A stretch of DNA of 64,000 bases from Rostrohypoxylon terebratum (taxonomy: Eukaryota; Ascomycota; Sordariomycetes; Xylariales; Hypoxylaceae), in assembly GCA_022497145.1 (NCBI GenBank), contig MU385880.1, positions 248,001 to 312,000 on the forward strand. The letters are read 5' to 3'. Under the pieces are notes generated by a model. The model saw nothing but the letters and a program-made list of their open reading frames with translations, ran no database searches and was not told where the DNA came from. The position numbers and the translations under genes were made by a program. Every line of letters begins with the position of its first letter. Within the stretch, counting starts at the first letter, position 1. Positions 8,916 to 21,708 of the stretch are shown here, piece by piece.

Positions 8916-11367
8916 TTACGAAAGCAGGTTCTCGAAGAACGCTGCATCAAAACCCTGGAAAGTCCACTGATCCACATCAGCCGCGAGCTCGGGGAATTGG
9001 CACGGAGAAGAGATGTCCGGCTCGAATTGCATGAATGAGAAATTGGCATCTTCTCCGAGCGATGAAAGGAAACTTTGTGAATTTGGAGGAAACTGCTGTA
9101 AACTCATGTCCATCGCCATATCGTCAGGGTTATCGGGAGCCTGGTAGGTGTTGGACGCAGGACAGACCCCAAGACGTTCGAGCTCAGCGCATTCCCCTCC
9201 GCCGTTGCTGTTGCTGGTTGGGGCTGGCATAACAGTGTTGTTGTCTTGTCGGAACCTGTGTTGCGGTCGCCCGCGTACTGGATTGATGTTGATTGTGCCT
9301 AGGTACGGGATCTCGAGACGCACAGGAGCATCGTTCTCGTTGTTTCCTGACACCGCCAAGTCGATATCTGCTAGAGGCAGCAGCCTCGAGATGATATCGG
9401 AAGCCTCGCGGGCTAGTTTGTCGCCGTCTCGTTCGGCCATCTGTTTCATGACATTTCTTACTTTCGTAACTGTGTCACGGTCTATGTCACGTTGGCTCGC
9501 TATCCCTGGTTCTCGCACTCGTAACTTGGGGTCGAGGTATCCTAGCAGCAACGTCATAGCTGCCGTCAGCGCACCGTAGTCCGTGTGTCGGCAGGCGGAG
9601 GCTGCGTCTGTCAGGTCCCGGAAGACGAGGTAGGCTCGTAGAAGCTCGCGCGAGGCGTGCAGACATGTCGTCTTGCTGTAATCCCAACGCCTTTCCTTAG
9701 GGTCTCGCATCATATATGGCAGGTGCAGCAGAATTAGGAGATGGTGATGATTCATTTGCATCATGACATGGGTATGCGCCTGCACGAGCTCGCGCGGCGT
9801 CGCTGTGGACGTGTCGATGGGACACAAAGGCCGCCACCACTCCTCGCCCATGGACTTAGCCGCCATCTCGAGGTCGCAGTCAATGGCCTGCGTGATGCCG
9901 AAGGCAGCGTCGGGCGCCGCACGACTCGTGTTTAAGTTCCGCTTTATGATCGCCCCTGAGATGACGGTGTGCAGCTTCTCCAACCGCTCGGCGGGTGTGT
10001 TCCGCGCTATGCGCAGGGGGTCCGCGAACGAGTTATCGTCGGAGGCTGCGGAGAGGCCGAGGAGTAGGGAGAGGTACCGGTCGGTAAAGTTGGCGCGGTA
10101 CCAGAGCATGCCAGCCCGGGTGCGCGTGCCTGGGTCCGAACGTGGGTCCACTGATTTAAGGGGCTTGTCGTCGGGCCATCGGTCCACGCCCATTAGCTGC
10201 GCTACGGCGAGGGCGCGACGGAGGGCGAGCCAGGACTTGCGGAGATTACCTGCGTTTGCACTGGGATAGGTTAGTATTGTTACCAGACCAAGAGACTTGT
10301 CTTTTCCCATGTGAACATGGATTATTCGATCGGGATAAGGGGGGTTTGGAGTGACCTCCACTATTACGTACTGATACAAGGCGATGAAGTTCAGGGTCTC
10401 GAGACCCTCGACGGAACCAACAAGGTCGTCGTTGAAGGCCACTAACTCCGAGACGACAGTTACAATCCTATTCATCTGAAAGCGGATTGGTTCTTTCGAA
10501 ACAAGGTCTTGCGGGATCTCATCTACAGATATCTTTTGCATGCAGTTGGTCAGCTGCATTAGCCTCTTTGAAAGTAAGGCAGGATGACTGGTCACTGGCG
10601 GAACGTCCCAGACCATGGATGGGTCCTCTGAGGGGCCGTCAACACCACTGAAGTAGGTCACGATGAAATATGGACCGGAGCCTACAGCCTGCATGATGGC
10701 GTCGATGTCATGTTGACATGGGAATGTCGCATGGAGTGTCTTTGAGATCTGCGAGAACTTGATAGGGAGACCGGACACAGCATCACTCTGCGTCGACGCC
10801 GGGGTCGGCACGAACGACGTGTTAGACGAAGGACAAGATCCTCCTTCCTCTCGCAAGGCATCGAAAATGCCGATTACGTGAGGGTGGTCTGCGGCGGATG
10901 GACGGAAGATATCTGGCGACGAGTCTCCTAACTCATCTCCGGCCGAGGCGGAGGAGGTAGATGCTTGGCCACCTGATCGGCTGGAACTATAAGAACCAGG
11001 CGTTATCCTCTCTATTATCTTTTCGAGCATGCTCTCAACCCTCGTCATCCGCTGTGTTAGACATCTTTCTGTTGATGGCGGTTGCTCGTCAGGAAACTCC
11101 TGGCTTACACATGTTGTCCCTCGAGCTTCGCATCCAATGCATATGGAGGCTGTGGCAGGGTTATATTGACAACGGATCTTTCTACGTCGGCCTTATGGGA
11201 AAGAGTAGGTGTGTTTAGTTTCTAGGTACATGTTTGCAACTATACAAAGACTTGGATACTGGAGAGAACTCACATTCCCAACAACTATGAGTCCCCTTAC
11301 GGATCTTTCTTCTCTTTGCCTCCGGACCTCCTCCGCTACTTGCACTTCGCACCGGAAGCTGGGGCAT
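8916..11367 (-). CDS. Zn(II)2Cys6 transcription factor next to CDH
   Basis: Exons 11367-11274, 11191-10372 and 10260-8916 encode 752 residues. Joining the first two restores a perfect zinc binuclear cluster, C29-x2-C32-x6-C39-x9-C49-x2-C52-x6-C59 (CWECRRRKIRC, then CIGCEARGTTC), preceded by a basic KRRKIRK patch. The stretch 10261-10371 stays open, but has a GTACGT donor, a TACTAAC branch site and a CAG acceptor. Removing its 111 nt joins LYH to ANAGNLRKSW, typical of the fungal-specific regulatory (middle homology) domain, so I treat it as an in-frame intron; keeping it gives 789 residues. The C-terminus is Asn/Gln/Pro-rich and acidic, like an activation domain. The 3' ends of this gene and CDH are 209 bp apart. 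Regulation of the LPMO/CDH pair is plausible but not shown by the sequence; the exact orthologue is not recognised. Confidence 0.88.
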
Positions 11368-11692
11368 TTTCTCTTCTCTTGGTAAATATAATAAAAGTTA
11401 CTGTAGTTCTTGCGCCTTATTGGCACATTCCCCTTTCCGGCGTGTAGGAGCAACGGTCGTTAGTCGTTAGTCATTAGAGGTAGTAGTATACGATCATACG
11501 TGGTTTGGATTATAGGGTCGCCAATTAGGAAAGATTGGTAGCTATTCGCACATATAAGACCCCAAAAACGTATACAAGAATCAAAACAAGAGAATTGAAA
11601 AATATTACCAAAAAAAAGTATCGGAGGCACTCTGCTCTCTGCTCATCTAGTTGATCGAGGGCCTTTCCTCACCTCGAAGTTGATGCCAAGAA

Positions 11693-11706
11693 AATTCGGC
11701 CGAATT
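11693..11706. promoter_or_regulatory. AATTCGGCCGAATT perfect palindrome
   Basis: A 14 bp perfect palindrome centred on CGGCCG, 326 bp upstream of the transcription factor start. It contains abutting inverted CGG triplets, a possible target for a Zn(II)2Cys6 protein and hence a possible autoregulatory site. Functional reading is inference. Confidence 0.25.
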
Positions 11707-12344
11707 GACGGACGGACGAAGACGGACGAATTTGTCAGCGGAGTTTGCAGAGAGAAATTAGTCCGGGGATTAGGGATTGCAGTATGTATTACGTCAGTAT
11801 GTACCTAGGACCTAAGTCCTAGGAAAGTGCATCCAATTAGAACAGCACAATCCATTATGAATTTTATGATATTACCTACAATGTCCTACATCCATAGTGG
11901 TTGACCTTACCGACCTTACTACCTTTCTACCCCTCGAAATTTCGTTCAATTGAAAACTCAGTAAATTCAAGGTTGCTAAATATATTATAGACCCAATCGA
12001 GTTCGCCCATATTCAGATATTGCTCCGGCTGCTATCTTACCTATCACGTACCTATGATCTAGGATTCTAGGTACATAGACTACCAAATGAGCAACTACTG
12101 ATTCGATGCAGCGCAATGGTGAAGTAATCACCATATGGAATCTAATGTCGGTACTTAGGCCCTAGGTACCTGACAGATCCCTAACAAGTAGGTATCTGGG
12201 ACAATCTTGCATCAAATCGACTATGTGTACCTCCGCTTAGCCGAGTCATTCATCACGAAGTGTAAAATATGTCGTGCCGACTCGATACCCGCCAACACGG
12301 CAAACTGCGTCAGAGTTGCTGCGATTCCCTCTGTCAACCACGAG

Positions 12345-12390
12345 GTGAAGAGGGTGAAGAGGGTGAAGAGGGTGAAGAGGGTGAAGAGGG
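12345..12390. repeat. GTGAAGAGG tandem repeat (period 9)
   Basis: About five near-identical 9 bp units, GTGAAGAGG. It is open on both strands only because the period is a multiple of three; no gene is inferred. Confidence 0.95.
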
Positions 12391-13784
12391 GAAGTCTATG
12401 ATCTGTCACCCACCGGCCAGCCGGCTAGCTGCTTAATGACTACATCTAGGTAGATCTCCCCGGTCAATTCGGTCAAGGAGCGGGTACACAGCTCAATATG
12501 ACCGGTCACAGATTCGTCTGTAACCAACCAGCACATGTGTCACGAAATCTCCGAAGAGGGTGGTTGCAGAACGAGGCGCGATTTCAGGCTCCTCTTCTCC
12601 AATCTCATCTCCGAACAGCTAATCAGCATCATGAATCTTCGAGATGTGGCGTTGAAGAGTTCTTTTTATTAGTGGCGGACTAACGAACTCCTACATAATA
12701 TTTCATCGATATGAATGGATACCTAATTAACTCATTAAAAAAAGCAACCACAAACTGCATATATCCACGGATGCAAGCCGACGCTTCTTACAAGTTACTA
12801 CGTATTAAGAACTAGTATTACTCTCTAAAAGTCTAAAAGAGGCTCGGCCTATTCGGTGGGCGGAGGAAGACAATGTGTCACAGCATCTACCCTTCGTAGA
12901 GCTTGCAGCAGCTCCAACCCGGCGAGATCAAACATCGGATGACGTGGCTGGAGCGCTGGCCCTCACTCGGACCGCACAGGCTACGGTTGTCGCCGTCGTC
13001 AGACGCTCCGTCCAATCACGGGCACATCGGGGACTTTTACCACCATGTAAGCCGGAGAGCTGCGTTTGACGGATTTCTTATTGCTTCTCGTTAGAAGCGG
13101 CTACCCACCATGCCGATTGTCCGTTCTACGTGGGCGCCGTGCGTACGATTAGCAGATCGAGGGACCCTTTCAGGTCATTGCGTACGCGTAGGTCCGTTGC
13201 TTAAGTTCAACACCAACAACGTTTCCTGATCGTGTGTTCGATTAGAGCAATTGTTACTTTATGCCTACCTACTGCCTACCTACTCAGACAGGTATACTGA
13301 AACAGCCAAGGAAACTTGTTCTGTGAACGCGAAGCCATCTTGAGATGATGCTACTAAGGACGATCGTTTTTGTCACGCTCGGAGCAGATCGCACGTTTCG
13401 AAGACAAAGATGGGAAGGGCACGACGTTTGGAGTTTAGGTAATGAGTATACGAAACTTCAATGCCGGGCATCTATTCCTGATCGAATCTACCCTCAGACG
13501 ATCACCTGGCACTTTATTCTGGGGTCGTGTTAAAGATTGATAAAGATAAGGTTGCCTCCTTTGCTCACGCTGTTGCATCCAACTTTAAGCTTATATGATC
13601 GAGGCTCTGCTTCAATGCCGTTGCCAGGTCTTCATGCTTAGCATGTATGCACTGTATTAGGCAAAAAATCACACGCCTCTCATGGACAATCAGTTGATGT
13701 CTACCGGACATCAACCTAAAACGAAGGCGCAGCGAATGTCCGTGAACGAGAAAGAGGCGTAGTCGCAAAGTTTACATAACAATG

Positions 13785-13818
13785 CTACATAGTCTACATA
13801 GTCTACATAGTATACATA
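13785..13818. repeat. CTACATAGT tandem repeat (period 9)
   Basis: Nearly four copies of a 9 bp unit CTACATAGT, the last diverging to TATACATAG. Confidence 0.9.
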
Positions 13819-15155
13819 GGTAGCATTATAGCATAGTATAACATAGATGTCGGGCAAATGATGGAACGGTAGCATCTCAATTCGGGCTTTCGCGTTTTCT
13901 TTTATTTTTTTCATTTTAACATATCGCAGTGGAGATGTTTGAGATCCGCACAAGGGGTTAGTTCATCGGTTGACGAGGCAAATGTTTAAATGGGGGAATG
14001 AAGAGATGCAAGGTAACAAGTAACAAATAGTAGAACGGATGACAAGCTTTTCTTGCTGCTTGCTCATCCGCTTACTTTCCACTTCGAGTGGTAGGAGGGA
14101 ATCAAGAATCCATCCGCTTTTCCAGACGAACCAGTATTAGGAGATACTTTGTACAGTGTAGAATAATGAATCGAATCCCGCCAAGAGAATGCAGTGGGTA
14201 TGTGAGTATCACCATAACTCGGGGCCATTGCCCATTGGATGATCGTCCCCTATTTAGGTACTTCAGTGCAAAGTTTTATCAAACTTATACATCATAGTAG
14301 TAAGTATTATATTCAAACACATTATTTATAAACTGTAGATTGCAGATTGCAGATTCCAGATTCCAGATTTCGGTGATCGTCAATCGCACGTGTGACCAGT
14401 GACCAGTGGCCACTTCCAAAAAGTAAAAAAAAAGCCTTGAATGAGATGGACAGTTTGCCAAGAGGGGCGATCCAAGGGGGCGATCAGAGAAACTACCAGG
14501 GCTGAAACATACAGGGGGCTCTTTCTCCAATAGTCTTAGCGCCTGAGTGTCCCCTATTTACGATTCAACCCCCTCAGCCCCTCTGACCTTAAAGGGTCTT
14601 TTACCCAACCCTCAAACAAGTTACAAGTCACAAGTCTCGAGTTCGAGTTCGAGTTTCGACCCAGGAAATTGGCTTGAATTCAGCTTTCCCTAGACGACAC
14701 CTAGGTGACAACTAGGCATACTTAGGCAAATTGGAGTCGTGTCTGTTGCGTCTGTTGCGTACGAGAGTGAGCCTAAGTTGAAACAGTCAACTCGAGCCAT
14801 CTCGAGCCAATCGCATTCATCCACCCACAACCATCCATCTAACCACCCCCGGATCAGCCACCCGGTCACTATGGATGCCCACTATATCCACTATGGGCTA
14901 TGCCACCATGCCACTATGCCCACTGTGTCCACCCTGCACAGCGATCTCGACTCGTCATCAGAACGGACAAAATATCTCATTTTGCCCCTACCCGTTCCTC
15001 CTGGCTCCTTGTCCTCCATATCGATCGGATAATAGCAGATGAGAGCATTAGGAGCCATACCCGAAATTCCTGCCAGCCCTTAGCCAGCGCAACATCACGA
15101 TCATAATCAGGAACATTCAAGATGGCCAAGTTACTACCCCTGCAAATATCGAAGG

Positions 15156-15187
15156 GATCTAGGAATCTAGGAATCTAGGAATCTAGG
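15156..15187. repeat. ATCTAGGA tandem repeat (period 8)
   Basis: Four head-to-tail copies of the 8 bp unit ATCTAGGA, the last one altered to ATCTAGGG. Confidence 0.9.
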
Positions 15188-18100
15188 GCCCGTTTGTCAA
15201 AATTCCTTCACCCATCGGACGAAGCCAGTGACGTGTCGCATCAACTTTCGAGGTCAATCTTCTTCCAGGGAATACGAGTTGCTGGCCGCTCGTCGCGCTT
15301 GCGGCCATCCTTTCCCTGATACTTAGCTTAAACTTTGCTGCCTCGCGATGGTGCTAAAGGATCGAGAGTGTACCTAAGAATGGTATTCTGATCCTCGCAC
15401 AGCCGCAGCTTGCACGGCACCGCAACACAGTAGCACCTGGACGGGGAAAGGTCGTTGTGCTACGCCTCTGCGGTCCCCAGCATGCGACCATCGTAGCAGC
15501 AGCAGGAGGTTTCGCCCTGTCAGGCTCGGTACATCCCGACGGGGTTAGCTGCATATAATCTCCTGTGCCGGTCTGCTGCTAATCCGGTCACAGATCGCAG
15601 CTCTAGCCTTAGTGTCTAGCAACCTTTCGGCATCAAATTACCGCATAAGAGTTTCAGACCCACACGCCAGGTCTCAGCTTGTAGATCATCTCGACTTTAG
15701 ATATGCATCGTCTAGCATGGACAGCATGGACAACATGGATAGCTTGCTATTCACTCCCATCATGCCCCCATGTTACCATACGTACATACATACGCACTAC
15801 TTACACACTACATATACATTACATACACACGCACACACATATTGTCTATCGGTTCGATAGATCTGCCTCAAGAGCAGCTTAACATAGGTACATGACGAAA
15901 CCTGCGAAGGTCACCCCACCCTCTCGATGCCATATCACTTCTACCTTGTATTAATATCTAGCCACACTCTGGAGCCTCAAGTGTGGGGAGCTGTACATAC
16001 TTAATACAATGTAAACGTCGCAACCCCTGACAAAGACAGACCCAAAATGGAAGTTGTGGCAATATCTAGCGTCTCTGGTCAGACTCGCCTTCTGGGGAGC
16101 TAGTCGTTCCGTACGTTTGGTATTACATTTGCCTTGGTAACCAATGATGGACGTTCGATAGGGGTTCTCTATAACCGGAAACGGCTAGCAAAGCTAGTAT
16201 TTATTTCTTTGCATTCTATTAGCATGTAGACAGATTTAATACTGTCATGGCCCCGCCCCCGTTGTAGGTGTGGTTCCTTTCACCGTCACCCACCTTATCC
16301 AAGCTTGAATGCCTATTCAGGTAAATTACTAATTCGGCATGGAACGCGGGAGTACCCTGGTCAGACCATACTTATACCCTGTGAAGATCATGAAGGAACT
16401 ATTCAGATGGAACGTCTAACGCCATGATCTACCACACGTCGATCTGACACAGACACGGGTGAGTTTCTCGTTTCCAACGCTTAGGGACCTTCCTGTCGTA
16501 CATTCTCCCGTACGTTCTGCCATCCCGCGAGCTCCACAACCCTATACACTTTACATATCTTGATAATTTAGGTATGTACGGCTTGTCGGCTCATACGGCT
16601 CTTGAGAAAGAGCAGGCGTTATCCCTGACGACGAGGATGGTTTCGTCTAGTCGTCTAGTCGTCCGAGAAATCGCATACACCCCCATCTCTCCATCTTTTC
16701 GTTCGCAACACTCCGTATAACACAAAAAAAAGCTTACTCAATTTCTTCCAATATCATCAATCATATACCTACTTACCCGCCTGCAGGGTACGCCAAACAC
16801 ACTTACTAGCGTACGGGGCAACGCATAATGCGATGTATCCACACATGCTTCTACAGGCGGTAACTCTGCTCTAGAATATTACCCTTTCGTCCTATAACGA
16901 CCGTCTATTAGCCGTGCCAGACGTGTTTTTCCCCAGCTCATATATCCATTAACACCTACCTAACACTTGACAAGTTCTAGTCGGCCTCCGGATCGGACTC
17001 TGAACAAACTTTTGTTTTAGTCCTCTAAAGAATTTGGTCTCAAACTCGGAAACGAGGATCTGTTTCTTTTCGGATACCCCAAATTCTTCCTAGGCAACCG
17101 TCGTTGTATCCCAGATCCTTTTTGTCTACGCAACGTTGGCATAGCCTTCCTCTTCTGTTCTTGGAACAGCCATCCCGTCCCGTTGGACATCGTCTTATCT
17201 TCCCTCTCTGTGTCCATATTCAGTTCCCCTGCGTCCCCCTTGACAGCACCTGTTACCGTCTCGTTTCTGACACTTCGGAAGCGACCTCTCTCCTTCATAG
17301 GCGACCTGCCGTTCTGAGCCTTACAAGTTCCCCAAGGGCTAGGCGAGAAACTTCTTCGTCTATCTACTATTAGTATTCTCAACTGTGGAAAGCATACCAG
17401 ACCTACGACTAGTTTGGTGTTTCAGACGAACCCCGTCGAATACTAAGGGGCCCTGTGTGCCGCTCTATTCGCCGTTCCCTCGGCTCCCCCTAAAGCCGAC
17501 TCAACTGATTAAGAGTATACTCTGCCTAGCGGCCGCGCAAGCAGGCAACACCCGTCTCCTATCAGTCTTCGGCCATACGGTTACATCGATCGTTTCAATC
17601 TTCTGTTGCTCATCAGTTTCCTTTAGCGTCGATCAGTGTTGATAATCCTAATATTCTTATTAGTCCCCCCTGGCTATACTTTCTTGAGCCAACAAAAACT
17701 TGGTATCCCCCACATTATACACTGGCCATTTCTACTACTCTCTGCTCTCGTCCTGCTACGGTTGTATCGATAAGGTGAAGCTGGCTCGTGACCTTGTCGT
17801 GAGCACCCTCTCTCTATGTTCGGATCAGAAAGGAAAAGGGAAATACTGTAGTGTCATACAAGAACGAAGAAATCAACGTCGCCAATATACAGCACGCCCG
17901 TGCTTACACCGCATACCCTCCGTGGGCCATTGTCATTGGACTGCGAATAAGGAGGGCCGAGGTTGCTCGAGACGACACATTTCCGCCGCCGCCTGCTTGG
18001 CTTGAAGATTGGAAAAGAAGAAACAATCTCCTTTTGAGCAGGGAGTTGTGAATTTCTTTCTGAGTAAGGAACCGTCGAATTATCAGCCTTCAAGACTCGC

Positions 18101-18628
18101 AACCAATGTCAAGGGCTTTTGGGAATAGGGAATGGGAATGGGAATGACAAGACATCGACATTGATTTGAAGTCGTCATTTTCTAATTTTATTCGCGTCAC
18201 TTCTAAGGGAATTAATAAAAAGTCACCTTTCGACAAAACGCAAAGCTACCTTATTTGTCCGGATCTCCTACAACTATCCGCCCCAACATTGGCTGAACGA
18301 AACTTGAATTTGCGGGCCACGATTTCTACACCCACCATCTTTTGCCGCGATACCGATTTTCTTCAGGTCACTTTGGGTCGGCAGGAAATTCCGAATCGGA
18401 TCAGATTGAATTACCTGATTTTAATACAATCAATCATTGTGGATCATCCTCTCTTTACACTGTGTAGTACGCGAGAAACGACGCAGAGCACGAGTTATCA
18501 AAATCGATCTTTGGATTATAGTTAACAACACAGTGTCGGGATTTGGTGGGACATTCCACACCTTTCGCTGGGAACTCCTCATTTGAACAAAGAACAAGGT
18601 TTTATCTGACATTTAGGTTGCTGGCAGT

Positions 18629-21600
18629 ATGGATGTCACGTCTCTGTTAAATTCTACCTCGCTGGGGAAGAGCGAAGGACACAGGATTAATGGGGTAATG
18701 GGTGCAGAGGTACGGGGCATTGGGGCTCTGGAAGCCATGGAAGCTATGGGGGGCATGGGGGACATGGTTGACCACATGCACGTAGTTGGTCCCACATCCA
18801 CGTGCTCAACGACGGAAGGAACGACAACATATTCTTCGACACCAGATATTTCGTCCAATGGGAAGGCCCCATCTAGGAGAACTAGCGATACAAAGGTACA
18901 TAGTCGAAGTAGGACTCCATGGCACGGCGACCATTACACCCTTCCAATTACACTCGATACCGATACCAAATCAACTGAGCCATCAGGTCGACAAGTTTCT
19001 AATAGCATATCACCTGTTGAGTCTACCAGTTCCAAGTCGCCAAGACACAAATTCTCCGGTAGCCACAGCAGTTTGTCTTCTTACGCATCTTCTTCCACAT
19101 CCCTGTCTCATTCGAGGATATCGTCCATGTCTACAGTGGGAGGAGTCCAATCTATCAACGCCATCCCAGACACACCTTCTCTTGACACACAATTCGAATG
19201 TGCCGAGTTCTCAATCCCAAAAATCTGGTCATCAGAGTTACACCCATCAATCGCAAAAGAAGGAATTATCTCTCCACCTGTGACTACAACCAACGGAGGA
19301 CCCCTATTAGTCACAGATCTTTTAAGATCTGGTTCCCCTTCTGATGCTATGCTAATGTCGAGGGGTACTCAAAGCTTGGACCAGATCAAAAGACTAGATT
19401 CTACTATGTGAGTGCCTAGTTTTTTTCCTTTGTTCTTGCCTCTTTTTTTTTTCTTTTTCTTTTTTTTCAATTGATCAGCCTCCAATCATATCCACTCAAG
19501 AACCGCTCTGGGCAAGTTCCTAGTTTGAAAAACGGCAAGCATCGTTGTTTATTTAGAGGAATCTAGTGTTTACTGCATAAAATATTCTACTGTGTCTTGC
19601 CTGTCTTCAAGATCACACAAGTTGCGCTTAATGTCTAACTCGTTATATTGAAACCTATCATCTTCCTCGATTCATCCCATATTGAAAAGAATTGTTGCCT
19701 ATTCTTGTCATACTCACAGGGGAAATCCCTGGCCCCAACATGATTGTACTTCCAAGTCCAACACTCACTTGGATTTCTCTCACTTTTCACCTTTGTCAGT
19801 CAAATCTTGAAGATTTCCTCCTTTCCTCCTATATAAAGTCTGTCCCAATACCGACGCCTTCCTGACCTCGCTCGAACGAATTCTGGAAAAGATTACTATT
19901 ACTTCCGCTGCTGACGCAATTTCAGAGCCAAGAATATCAGACCTGATCTCAGTCATCTCGTTCCTCTTGACTTCACCAAAGCACACAAGAGAGCCATTTC
20001 AGCACCTGACTTCGCCGCTACAGACACCATCAACAGGGGTTTCCCTTCTTTACCCAGCGCTATCCAACCCACTTCAACTCCCCCACACCGAGTGGAGCAT
20101 CGATTAGGCTACGCCATGCCCGCCATGTCGCCATCCCCAGCTTTAGCTGAAAAGCCTGCCCAGGACGGTGTCATTGTCTGCATGTACAAGGAGAACTGTG
20201 ACACCGGCTCTCAGTTACGCAAAGCTATCTCTCACATCTTCGGCCGCAACAAAACTTGTACTCGTAATATTCCTTCTCACGTCTGGGTTCACTTTTGCCG
20301 CAAGCACTATCAACGTAGCCGCTATCGCAATGCGCAAGAGTGGGCTAGAGTTCAGTGCGATCTCGTCCAGAGACAGATCCGACGTGTGCAGGACTGGAGT
20401 GACGAGAACAAGCGAACTGGGCAGCCCGGCATTGTTCAAGAGTGGTCCCTATCGATGAGAAAGCGAGAACAAAATCGCGTACAGGAGAAATCTAATAGGA
20501 AGCGATCCTATCGCGACGACAGCGACGAAGAGGATGACGTCAGTGTACTAGACAGCGCTACACTGAACGGTACCGCTGTTCCTGACTGGTTGCGCACTAA
20601 GTGTGGTGATGGATACAGCACGGCTGAGATCGAGGAAATCGTGTCGCGTCTGAAGCAAGAAATGGAGAAAACTAACATGACGCAGATCCCTGACATTGAG
20701 ATCTTGCCGAACATCTCCATGGACACGTCGAACGATGCGCGGCCAAAGACTATGCTGAAGCGGAAGACTAGCGGTGGTAATGGAACTCATAAGCGATCGC
20801 AGTCAGTTGGCGTTTCCCTTCGACCTGAAGCACAGCCCATGACTCGTCGTGTGAGCCAGCCGGCGTATTGGAGAAACGAAGATGCTATGCATCTGTCTCC
20901 GATCGAGAAACGCCAAAGAGTATCCGACACCCCTCCGTACGGCGATCGCCATGCGCGTATGAATCTTCGACACCCTGAGCGACCAGCTCTGGCGCCACTG
21001 CGGGACACATACTCGATCCCCCACCGCCCTGCCTTTAACAACATCCAAGAAAGCCGCGCCGAGGACTCTTATTACAGCCGAGAAGATACCGATGTTACCA
21101 ATTCTCATTATGATCATTGGTCCTCTCAGCGAAATGGGAACCAGCCAACGATGTCGACGCTAGACTCTAGCACCTCCCGTGAATATCTCAACGGAAGACG
21201 TGCCTCTCATCAGCGCTCTTTTTCGGAGGTCGATAACCAACATAATTTTACCTTCCGTTCGCCTTTAGACTATCCTTCTATGCCGCCGAACCAATTTCCG
21301 GAAGCAACGACTTATGATCGTGCCCCTATGTCTGCGAGACATTCTCACGCGTCCCAGACCTCACATCCTTCGCCCGGCTATTATGATAATGCCCAAGGGC
21401 CAAGTCAGAGAAATGGCGGTCCTTATCAGCCCTCCTGGCAGTCCCCACCAGTAGGACACACCTCGTCCTACTCCGGCTACAGACATATGCGCCACCAAAG
21501 CACCCCCACCGCCCCCCACTCCAGTATTCCCCAAATTCCCACCATTGAATACGAGCATTCTAATGGTGCCCGTCAAGCGCCAGCGCATGAACAGACGTCT

Positions 21601-21708
21601 CCGTACCGTCGGCACCAGCAGCCTTACGCTCCTACTCGCCAATACGCGCATCGGCATCTAGTGCAGGAGTCCGATCAAGCCAAGGCTATCTTCAGCGAGC
21701 GCCGTTAG
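18629..21708 (+). CDS. Large Ser-rich fungal-specific putative nuclear regulator
   Basis: Proposed exons 18629-19407 and 19926-21708 encode 853 residues. The N-terminal exon (MDVTSLLN, then very Ser/Thr-rich) ends at a GTGAGT donor after two bases of a codon. The downstream frame is open upstream of its first ATG (20116) back to a CTGAC branch site and TTTCAG acceptor at 19925, in the matching phase, so joining gives a continuous protein. The junction is a 518 nt intron, long for this window; an extra exon or two separate genes remain possible. Residues 345-388 hold the conserved-looking core, CMYKENCDTGS, then IFGRNKTCT and CRKHYQRSRYRN, whose Cys and His could bind zinc (C-x5-C-x19-C-x12-C-x2-H). 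A basic RKR-plus-acidic patch and a long Pro/Gln/Ser/Tyr-rich tail follow. I believe this core recurs in fungal regulators, but I cannot name the family with certainty. Confidence 0.6.

Larger units (their letters stand above)
11368..18628. other. 7.3 kb gene-poor intergenic region
   Basis: No gene I can support. All frames are short (up to about 120 codons) and lack splice-linked continuation or family motifs. Contents: an AATTCGGCCGAATT palindrome, CCTAGG-type palindromes near 11801-11823 and 12151-12170, several 8-9 bp tandem repeats, CA-rich simple sequence near 15780-15840, and pyrimidine-rich DNA from about 17100 to 18600 that could be the promoter and long 5' leader of the regulator gene starting at 18629. 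A diverged transposon relic cannot be excluded without a search. Confidence 0.5.

Noticed and set aside
9763..10269. 168-codon plus-strand open frame
   Set aside because: Antisense to the Zn(II)2Cys6 factor; no motifs.
12345..12390. CRISPR-like or telomere-like array
   Set aside because: Direct 9 bp repeat without spacers, and not a TTAGGG-type unit; the genome is eukaryotic.
16970..17400. 121-codon minus-strand frame ending in a basic stretch
   Set aside because: Overlaps an 89-codon plus frame, lacks domain motifs and has no splice partners; likely chance in a pyrimidine-rich leader.
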